64,000 bases of DNA from Phycisphaeraceae bacterium (GTDB lineage Bacteria > Planctomycetota > Phycisphaerae > Phycisphaerales > UBA1924), in NCBI GenBank assembly GCA_021297895.1, contig JAJTHN010000052.1:1-64000 (forward strand), written 5' to 3'. The translations under genes and the position numbers were made by a program. Each line of letters starts with the position of its first letter. The stretch's first letter is position 1. The notes beneath the pieces are model-generated. The model was not told the origin of the DNA, ran no database searches, and worked only from the letters and a program-made list of their open reading frames with translations. Below, piece after piece: positions 57,756 through 64,000 of this stretch.

Positions 57756-57785
57756 AAGCCCCCGGGCCAGTCGACCCGGGGGCTT
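57756..57785 (-). terminator. Intrinsic terminator of the PEP-CTERM-like gene
   Basis: Perfect 11-bp arms AAGCCCCCGGG (57756-57766) and CCCGGGGGCTT (57775-57785), 8-nt loop, then TTTGCTTTGG on the minus strand. About 50 bases behind the stop at 57835. Confidence 0.85.
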
Positions 57786-57834
57786 GGATGCTCTCAATGC
57801 TCCTGAATGCCGACGACGCAGCGTGTCGCCCGAC

Positions 57835-58497
57835 TCACCGAGTCCGACGACGACGGCTCATCACCAGCCCGCCCAGCCCAAGCATCGCCGCCGCGCCAGG
57901 TGTCGGAATCACCAGCGTCACACCCGAGGACAGCCGCGGGTCGCTGTAAGGTTGGTAATACTGGCCGTAGAGGTTCCAGTTCCGGATCGAGTGCAGCCCG
58001 GGCGTCGACCCGATCGAATTCGCGCCGCTCGAGCCGTTGATGGCACCGTTCGACGTTGACACATGCAGCCAGTAGATGCCTTGCGGGAGGAAAAGGTCCG
58101 GAATGTCGATCTCAATGACGTTCACGCCCGCATGCTGCGAGATGATTGCTCCCGGCACCGACCCGGTCGAAATCGTCGTCCCAGGATTGCCCGTGCCCAT
58201 CCCCGAACGGATCGACCACTCTCCTCCGTCCTGAGCCGCTCCCCAGCCGAGCGAGAAGACCGTGTCAATCGTCCAGCCGGAGGGCGATGTCACTTCAAAT
58301 GGTTGCCAGTGCTGCAACGCGTTCGGGTTCGACGACCAGCCGTTTCCCCAACCACCCAAATCCGGGTCACCCGAGTACCACGCTGTATTCGCAGGAAGCG
58401 CCGCCGTCACAGTGCTGGTCGCTGCGGCTGCAAGGCCCATCGCGACGATCGTCGCAACATGGTGCAGGCGATTACCCCTGTCAAAACTCAAAATCAC
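57835..58497 (-). CDS. PEP-CTERM-like exported protein
   Basis: A 220-residue exported protein. Signal peptide VATIVAMGLAAAATSTVTAA, then a beta-rich body (AWYSGDPDLGGWGNGWSSNP; FEVTSPSGWTIDTVFSLGWG; VIEIDIPDLFLPQGIYWLHV). The C-terminus is IPTPGAAAMLGLGGLVMSRRRRTR, i.e. a PxP-type sorting signal, hydrophobic helix and Arg cluster, the arrangement of PEP-CTERM substrates. It would be handed to an exosortase. No exosortase is in this window. Function unknown. Confidence 0.82.
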   Translation of the reverse strand: MILSFDRGNRLHHVATIVAMGLAAAATSTVTAALPANTAWYSGDPDLGGWGNGWSSNPNALQHWQPFEVTSPSGWTIDTVFSLGWGAAQDGGEWSIRSGMGTGNPGTTISTGSVPGAIISQHAGVNVIEIDIPDLFLPQGIYWLHVSTSNGAINGSSGANSIGSTPGLHSIRNWNLYGQYYQPYSDPRLSSGVTLVIPTPGAAAMLGLGGLVMSRRRRTR

Positions 58498-58954
58498 AGT
58501 GCTCTCCTTCGTGCTTTAAGGCCCGCGGGTCCGCCGAGTGCTAGTCGGATTCACGGAAGCCCGTTACAAACTGTAAATGTACTCCACAATTCCATCTTGA
58601 GTAGGGAGTTCGTACCAGCTCCGCTCAGCATGGAGAAAAATCACCCGCTCCGCTGAGTCCCATCCTCGCTTTCGATCCCCCCATCATGGCTCGCATTCGA
58701 GTGCCAACTTCAATTCACCAATCCCGATGGCAGAGGATCCCCGTACTCCAATCGAGAGTGCGTGAGCACTCGCCATCGTCCTGCACCAACCGACGCGACG
58801 ACCCGGCCAATCCTTCTCTGCCTAAAACCAGTTCTGCCTCGGCCGCCATTCCCGCATCGCACTCGTACCACGACGGCGCACGCTTGACCGATCCTTCCCC
58901 GATCCACCATGCTCCGCGCTGGCCTTCCGCTTCCTCGTTGTCTCCTCCCTTCCC
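58498..58954. other. Intergenic region between PEP-CTERM gene and DASS transporter
   Basis: About 457 bases, clearly less GC-rich in 58530-58660. It should hold the promoters of both divergent genes; TTGTGG-type hexamers are present on the minus strand, but I cannot fix one. Open frames here have no recognisable content. Confidence 0.5.
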
Positions 58955-60529
58955 ATGGATCAAGCCCACACATCGCCGACGGCCAAACTCGCCGGCCTGA
59001 TCTGCGGCCCCGCTCTCGCCTGCGGGCTTGCTCTGACACTCAGCCACACCACCTCGCTCCCCGACCCCGCGATCGCCGTCGCCGCGGTCGCCATGCTCAT
59101 GGCCGTGTGGTGGATCACCGAGGCCCTGCCCCTGGCCGCCACGAGCCTTCTGCCCATCGCGCTGCTCCCGCTGTTCAACGTCGGCACCATCCGCCAGGTC
59201 TGCGCGCCCTACGGCAACGAGGTCGTCTTCCTCTTCATGGGCGGCTTCATGCTCCAGCAGGCCATGGAACGCTGGAACCTCCACCGCCGCGTTGCCCTCG
59301 CGCTCCTGCTCGTCGTCGGCGACAGCCCCGCGCGGCTCATCGCCGGCATGATGCTCGCCTGCGCATTCCTGAGCATGTGGATCTCCAACGCCGCCACCAG
59401 CGCGATGATGCTCCCCATCGGCCTGTCCATCTGCGCCGTCGTCATCCGCCAGGGCTCGCCATCCCGAGCCGACGCCGATGCCGATCCGTTCCACGCCCTG
59501 CCGCACCGCTCGCCGAAGCGGAACTTCTGCATCTGCATGATGCTCGCGATCGCCTACGCGGCGACCATCGGCGGGCTCGGCACACCCATCGGCACCGCGC
59601 CGAACATGCTCATGCTCGCCCAGGCCCAGCGTCAGTTCGGCATTCGCATCGACTTCATCGACTGGATGCTCATGGCCATGCCGCTGGTCATCGCGCTGCT
59701 GGTCATCACCTTCTTCGTCCTGACCCGCCTGGTCTACCCCGTCGCCGGGGCGATGGACCAGTCCGGCGACCGTCACGCCGCCCGCGCCGCGATCCGCCGA
59801 CAACTCGCCGACCTGGGCCCGCTCTCGCTCCCGGAGGTCATCACGCTCATCGTCTTTGTGCTCATGGCCATCGGATGGGCCTTCCAGTCGCAGATCTGCT
59901 CGGCGCTGGGCATGTTCACCGTCAACGCGAGCGGCGCGAAGGAGAACTGGCTCACCGATGCCGGCGTCGCGATCATCGGCGCGCTGCTGCTGTTCATCAT
60001 CCCCGTCAAACTCTCACGCACCCGACTCGACGCCGTGCTGGACTGGCACCACGCCTCCAAACTCCCCTTCGGCGTCCTTCTGCTCTTCGGCGGGGGCCTC
60101 TCCCTGGCCGATGCCGTCGACCGCACGGGCCTGGCCGCCGCCATCGGCTCATCTCTGCAAAGCCTCAATGTCCCCAGCGTCTTCCTGCTCATCCTCATCA
60201 TCACCACGCTGGCCATCTTCCTGTCCGAACTGGTCAGCAACACCGCGCTTGTCGCCACCTTTGTCGGCATCTTCGCCACCGCCGCGGGAGCGCTGGGCGT
60301 CCACCCGCTGCTGCTCATGCTCCCGCTCACCCTCGGCGCCAGCACCGCCTTCATGCTCCCGGCGGGCACGCCGCCGAACGCGATCGTCTTCTCCTCCGGC
60401 TACCTGACCATCGGCAGCATGGCCCGCCCCGGCCTGATTCTCAACCTCGTCTCGGCGGTCCTGGTCACGCTCACCGCCACCGCGCTGGCCTCATGGGCGC
60501 TGGGCATCAACCTGCTCGTCGCCCCGTGA
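58955..60529 (+). CDS. DASS (SLC13) family sodium-coupled anion transporter
   Basis: A 524-residue symporter with about 11-12 membrane segments. Both SNT signature regions are present: MWISNAATSAMMLPIGLSI and SELVSNTALVATFVGIF. AYAATIGGLGTPIGTAPNML is the conserved substrate-binding loop. The family moves di- and tricarboxylates, sulfate or phosphate; the exact ion is open. ATG 58955 gives the family N-terminus. The 8-bp repeat array begins at its stop codon. Confidence 0.93.
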   Translation: MDQAHTSPTAKLAGLICGPALACGLALTLSHTTSLPDPAIAVAAVAMLMAVWWITEALPLAATSLLPIALLPLFNVGTIRQVCAPYGNEVVFLFMGGFMLQQAMERWNLHRRVALALLLVVGDSPARLIAGMMLACAFLSMWISNAATSAMMLPIGLSICAVVIRQGSPSRADADADPFHALPHRSPKRNFCICMMLAIAYAATIGGLGTPIGTAPNMLMLAQAQRQFGIRIDFIDWMLMAMPLVIALLVITFFVLTRLVYPVAGAMDQSGDRHAARAAIRRQLADLGPLSLPEVITLIVFVLMAIGWAFQSQICSALGMFTVNASGAKENWLTDAGVAIIGALLLFIIPVKLSRTRLDAVLDWHHASKLPFGVLLLFGGGLSLADAVDRTGLAAAIGSSLQSLNVPSVFLLILIITTLAIFLSELVSNTALVATFVGIFATAAGALGVHPLLLMLPLTLGASTAFMLPAGTPPNAIVFSSGYLTIGSMARPGLILNLVSAVLVTLTATALASWALGINLLVAP

Positions 60530-60600
60530 ACGCAGTGACGCAGTGAAGCAGTGGCAGAGTGGCACAGTGGCACAGTGGCACAGTGGCACAGTGGCAGAGA
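60529..60600. repeat. 8-bp direct repeats (GGCACAGT array)
   Basis: Begins at the DASS stop with degenerate GACGCAGT and GAAGCAGT units, then GGCAGAGT (60553-60560), four GGCACAGT (60561-60592) and GGCAGAGA. Same unit as at 90-149 (inverted) and 23656-23695. Confidence 0.9.
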
Positions 60601-60652
60601 CAAGACATCGCCCGGTCCGAACTCCGCGACCACGGCGCTCAGCCTTCCAGCC

Positions 60653-60697
60653 CACGCGACCACTCCCCGCGCGACCACTCCCCACGCGACCACTCCC
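60653..60697. repeat. Three tandem copies of a 15-bp repeat
   Basis: CACGCGACCACTCCC, CGCGCGACCACTCCC, CACGCGACCACTCCC in direct tandem. Lies between the DASS gene and the convergent ftsH end, 50 bases after the 8-bp array. Confidence 0.85.
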
Positions 60698-60760
60698 CGT
60701 GTACTCCGCAGCGGCCCCGACCCGTCACGCCTTCCGTCTCGTCTTCGCGTCCTCGTGCGC

Positions 60761-62974
60761 TCACGCCGGCGTCGGCATCACGCCGCCGGTCGATGCTCCG
60801 CCAGACTCCGTCGCCGGAGGCTGGCTGATCGCCGCGGCGTTCTCGCGCACGCGCCGCGCCTCGGCACTGAGCAGTTCGCTGATCGTGGGGCGACCCAGGC
60901 TCTCGCCGCGCATGATCTTGTGAACCTCCTGCGCATCGAGATTCTCGTACTTCAGCAGCGCCTCGGCGACCGCCACGACCTTCTCCCAGTTCTCCACCAG
61001 GATCCGCTCCGCGTCGTCGTACGCGTCCTTGACGATCCGCTGAACCTCGCGGTCGATCCGGTCCGCCGTCGCCTCGGAGTAGTTCTTGTCCGGAATGAAC
61101 ATGTCGCGCGAGTCGGCCCCGGCGTACCGCACGAAGCCCAGTTCGCTCATGCCCCATTCCTCGACCATCGTGTGCGCGATCCGCGTCACCTGCGCGATGT
61201 CCATGCTCGCGCCGCTGGAGATATCGCCCATCGCCCGCGCCTCGGCGATCCGTCCGCCGCAGCACACGCGCATCGTCGCCTTGAGCCATTTGAGGTTGTA
61301 CCCCATCCGGTCGCGCTCCGGCAGGCTGAACGTCGCCCCGCCCGCGCTGCCGCGTGGGATGATCGTCACCTTGTGCAGCGGGTCCGCGTCCTTGAGCACC
61401 GCCTGCAGCACCGCGTGGCCGGCCTCGTGATACGCCGTGAGTTTGTTCTCATCCGCCTCGCGCACGCGGCTCTTCTTGGCGCGGCCGAACTTGACCTTGT
61501 CCCGCGCTTCCTCAAGATCCTCGTGCTCGATGAAGTCCTTGTTCTGCAGCGTCGCCGCGATCGCGGCCTCGTTCATGATCGCCGCCAGATCCGCGCCGCT
61601 GAACATCGGCGTCGCCCGCGCCAGCCGCTCGAGTTCCACGTTCGGCCCGAGCTTCTTGCCCTTGGCGTGCACACGCAGGATCTCCAGCCGACCCTTGACA
61701 TCCGGCAGAGGCACAACGATCTGCCGATCGAACCGGCCCGGACGCACCAGCGCCGGATCCAGCACGTCGTTGCGGTTCGTCGCCGCGATCACGATCACAC
61801 CATCACTGGCCGCGAACCCGTCCATCTCGACCAGAATCGCGTTGAGCGTCTGCTCGCGCTCATCGTGCCCGCCCGTGGTGAACCCGCCGCCGCGGCGACG
61901 GCCCACCGCGTCGATCTCATCCAGGAAAATGATGCACGGCGCCGAGTCCTTGGCCTGCTTGAACAGGTCGCGCACGCGGCTGGCACCCACGCCCACGAAC
62001 ATCTCGACAAAGTCCGACCCCGAGATCGAGAAGAACGGAACATCCGCCTCGCCCGCGATCGCCTTGGCCAGCAGCGTCTTGCCGCAGCCCGGCTCGCCCA
62101 CGAGCAGCACGCCGCGCGGAATCCGACCGCCCAGCCGCATGAACCGCTTGGGGTTCTTCAGGAACTGGATGATCTCCGCGACCTCGTCCTTGGCCTCGTC
62201 GATGCCCGCGACATCGTCGAACGTCACGCCCGTCTTTTCCTTGATCAGCATCCGGTGCTTGCTCTTGCCGAACGAACCGAGCATGCCCCCCGGCCCGCCC
62301 GTCGCCGACCGCAGCCCTCGCAGCAGGAAGAACCACACGATCAGCAGCACGATGATGATCGGAATCAGCGGCAGGAAAATGCTCAAGAGCGTCTGACCGA
62401 AGCCCGTCGGCACATCGCGGAAGTTGCCCTTGGTCAACTCGTCCACACGCTTGAGAAAGTGCTCGCGCGAGCCCGCGTTGAACTCGAAGACCACCTGCGG
62501 CGACTGATCCTTCGCGTCCGTCTTGATCCGCTCGGCCACCAGTGCGTCCCCGCGGATCTGCACCGATCCCGGCTTGATCTGCGCATTGCGCACCAGCGTC
62601 TCGAACTTGTCGAAGGTCTCCAGACGCTCCCCCGGCGTGCCCGAACCCGACAGCAGCAAGAACGCCAGAAACGCGCCCGACAGCAGCAGCAGAATCGCGA
62701 ACATCCCCGATCGCGGCCGAGGCCCCGGCGTCCCCGGCGCGCCCGGACCACCCGGGCCCGTCGGCGGCTTGGTCCCGCCCTGATCCCCGCCCGGAGACGA
62801 TCGACCCTGGTCGCTGTTCTGCATGCGCAGCCCCAATGGCCCCGCGTGCGGCCCCGACACCGGGCCCGGGCCGATCGCCGCCGCGCCCGGGTGGTCCGCT
62901 CGCCTGGTGCCGAACTGCGTCATGTCGTTGTCACGGTTTTCGTGCATGTGCTTCTCATTGCCGACGATCTTCAT
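60761..62974 (-). CDS. ftsH: ATP-dependent zinc metalloprotease FtsH
   Basis: Membrane-bound AAA+ protease for quality control. Two membrane segments ([40 protein letters not shown]) flank a periplasmic domain. AAA module: Walker A GEPGCGKT, Walker [12 protein letters not shown], second region of homology [20 protein letters not shown]. Zinc site HEAGHA plus the late Asp-containing region. Before the first helix lies a Gly/Pro-rich stretch ([19 protein letters not shown]). The start is uncertain: 62974 (MKIVGNEKH, 737 residues) is given; Met at 62824 (687 residues) is possible, and the frame is open to 63199. Pseudouridine synthase gene lies upstream. Confidence 0.93.
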   Translation of the reverse strand: MKIVGNEKHMHENRDNDMTQFGTRRADHPGAAAIGPGPVSGPHAGPLGLRMQNSDQGRSSPGGDQGGTKPPTGPGGPGAPGTPGPRPRSGMFAILLLLSGAFLAFLLLSGSGTPGERLETFDKFETLVRNAQIKPGSVQIRGDALVAERIKTDAKDQSPQVVFEFNAGSREHFLKRVDELTKGNFRDVPTGFGQTLLSIFLPLIPIIIVLLIVWFFLLRGLRSATGGPGGMLGSFGKSKHRMLIKEKTGVTFDDVAGIDEAKDEVAEIIQFLKNPKRFMRLGGRIPRGVLLVGEPGCGKTLLAKAIAGEADVPFFSISGSDFVEMFVGVGASRVRDLFKQAKDSAPCIIFLDEIDAVGRRRGGGFTTGGHDEREQTLNAILVEMDGFAASDGVIVIAATNRNDVLDPALVRPGRFDRQIVVPLPDVKGRLEILRVHAKGKKLGPNVELERLARATPMFSGADLAAIMNEAAIAATLQNKDFIEHEDLEEARDKVKFGRAKKSRVREADENKLTAYHEAGHAVLQAVLKDADPLHKVTIIPRGSAGGATFSLPERDRMGYNLKWLKATMRVCCGGRIAEARAMGDISSGASMDIAQVTRIAHTMVEEWGMSELGFVRYAGADSRDMFIPDKNYSEATADRIDREVQRIVKDAYDDAERILVENWEKVVAVAEALLKYENLDAQEVHKIMRGESLGRPTISELLSAEARRVRENAAAISQPPATESGGASTGGVMPTPA

Positions 62975-63314
62975 CACGTCCCAAACCCGGGCCGCGGCTG
63001 GCCCGCGAAGCGCCGTTCGACCGCTCTGCTTCGTCGGGATCTTCAAGGAGGGGGCAACGCGACCCGTCCGCTCCATCACCGGCCCGACAATCGTCAGGCC
63101 GCGTTGCGCACTCCCGGTCTCTTCCCATCGAGCCGATCCGCGCACGGCTTCATCACAGAATCCGCACTCGGCCGCGTCGTCTCCGACAACGCTCGGCAAG
63201 GAAATGTTAGGCGAGCCATCGCGCCCACCGGTCTTGTACGTGTTCGGTGATCGTCCAGTTCGGTTGCACCTTCACCGTCCGAAAACACGCAAACCCCGGC
63301 TCGTCCCGCCCGCC
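62975..63314. other. Gap between ftsH and the pseudouridine synthase gene
   Basis: About 340 bases on the upstream side of ftsH. The ftsH frame stays open through most of it, so part may be coding if a start further upstream is used. No repeat or promoter is recognised with confidence. Confidence 0.4.
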
Positions 63315-64000
63315 TCACCCCTCTCGCCCGCCGCCGTCGAGACTCAGACCCAGCGATTTCATCACCGTCCGCAGGTCCTTCGGCATCGCCGCCGACCACT
63401 CGACCGCCAGCCCCGTCCCCGGGTGCGCAAAGCCCAGCCGATGCGCATGCAGCGCAAGCCGCGGCGACGCCTCGCGCAACGCATCCGGCGCGTAGTCCCG
63501 ATCCCCCAGGATCGCGCACCCGATCGACTCCAGATGCACGCGCACCTGATGCAGCCGCCCCGTCAGCGGCCGCGCTTCGATCAGCGCCCCCGCCGGCGAG
63601 GAACTGACCACGCGATACGCCGTCGTCGCCGGCTTGCCTGTCACGCTGATCTTCGCACGCTTGGGAACCACGACCGCCCCGTACTTGTTCGCCCGCGGCT
63701 GCGTCTCGGCGATCGCCTTGTTGATCACCCCCGCCTGCGCCCGCGGCGTCTTTGCGCAGATCGCCAGATAGAACTTCCGCACACTCCGCGATTCGAACGC
63801 CGAGCGCAGCGCGTCGTACGCCCCGGGCGTCAGCGCGACGACCAGCAGGCCGGACGTGTCGCGATCCAGCCGATGCACAAGCCCGTAGTCGCGCGCCTTG
63901 CCCAGTTTGGCCAGCCGCGCGCCGTGCGTCGCAAAGAGCCCGTTGAGCAGCGTGTCGTGCTCGTGCCCCACACCCGGCTGCGTCACCAGCCCGGCGCGCT
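63315..64000 (-). CDS. RluA/RluD-type pseudouridine synthase, 5' end beyond window
   Basis: The 3' part of a large-subunit rRNA pseudouridine synthase. The catalytic motif HRLDRDTSGLLVVAL holds the nucleophilic Asp. ARPLTGRLHQVRVHLESIGC and LGDRDYAPDALREASPRLAL are typical of the family. At the window edge the frame reads AGLVTQPGVGHEHDT, matching the KPAGLVTQPG element that precedes the catalytic motif, so the N-terminus (and any S4 domain) lies beyond 64000. The apparent start at 63986 is an internal GTG. Confidence 0.93.
   Translation of the reverse strand, partial: RAGLVTQPGVGHEHDTLLNGLFATHGARLAKLGKARDYGLVHRLDRDTSGLLVVALTPGAYDALRSAFESRSVRKFYLAICAKTPRAQAGVINKAIAETQPRANKYGAVVVPKRAKISVTGKPATTAYRVVSSSPAGALIEARPLTGRLHQVRVHLESIGCAILGDRDYAPDALREASPRLALHAHRLGFAHPGTGLAVEWSAAMPKDLRTVMKSLGLSLDGGGREG

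Noticed and set aside
62975-63199. Longer FtsH N-terminus
   Set aside because: The extra 75 residues have no family similarity and no good start signal; the first transmembrane segment is already well inside the chosen protein.

Overview
The window is GC-rich, densely coded chromosomal DNA of a planctomycete, most likely of class Phycisphaerae. The evidence is two giant secreted proteins ending in the Asp-rich DNGDFTAFF...GC tails (GC-type dockerin) typical of that group, a PEP-CTERM-like surface protein, a prepilin-like H-X9 protein of planctomycete style, a glycogen-binding-domain protein, and many lipoproteins without known homologues. I see no phage, plasmid, insertion sequence or CRISPR array. 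One tRNA gene (His) is present.

Layout. 1-11 kb: asnS, HIT protein, a bacterial serpin, proA, a small membrane protein coupled to recQ, an enlarged rlmKL and a btpA-like gene. 11-13 kb: a tiny zinc-ribbon protein, a CBM48-like protein and apt. 13.4-16.3 kb: a regulatory block with an unknown protein translationally coupled to an ECF sigma factor, then a degenerate histidine kinase and a NarL-type response regulator. 16.3-21 kb: four minus-strand genes for envelope proteins of unknown function, two of them lipoproteins. 21.2-23.4 kb: type III glutamine synthetase. 23.4-24.3 kb: a repeat-packed intergenic region. 24.3-32.7 kb: two giant secreted dockerin-tailed proteins, the second a subtilase with a P-domain. 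32.8-36.2 kb: two paralogous two-helix membrane proteins and a TerB/DUF697-like protein. 36.5-43.5 kb: methionine aminopeptidase, a hypothetical protein, then M3 oligopeptidase, ABC-2 exporter (ATPase and permease) and a GNAT acetyltransferase. 43.6-45.9 kb: a photoactive yellow protein (PYP) gene with a probable p-coumaroyl ligase downstream and an unknown small protein upstream. 46-54 kb: trmB, tRNA-His, a secreted protein, a family 9 glycosyltransferase, a MazG-like protein, a hotdog thioesterase, a pseudopilin-like protein, a Fur-type regulator. 53.1-57 kb: fabG, lipoprotein, fabD, and divergent nrdR. 57-64 kb: SixA-like phosphatase, PEP-CTERM protein, DASS transporter, ftsH, and an RluA-type pseudouridine synthase cut by the window edge.

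The most exciting item is the PYP module. The 126-residue protein keeps every chromophore-pocket residue of Halorhodospira PYP (Tyr, Glu, Thr, Arg and the chromophore-binding Cys). The next gene is an AMP-forming ligase of the kind needed to activate p-coumarate. That ligase has an unusual N-terminus with a carrier-protein-like DSIDLL motif, and a perfect 13-bp hairpin separates the two genes. No tyrosine ammonia-lyase is in the window.

The second theme is a set of intergenic repeats. A REP-like hairpin element occurs three times with compensatory stem changes. Direct 8-bp repeats (GGCACAGT/GGCAGAGT) occur three times, twice beside the hairpin. A 9-copy array of a 21-bp quasi-palindrome also lies in the 23.4-24.3 kb region.
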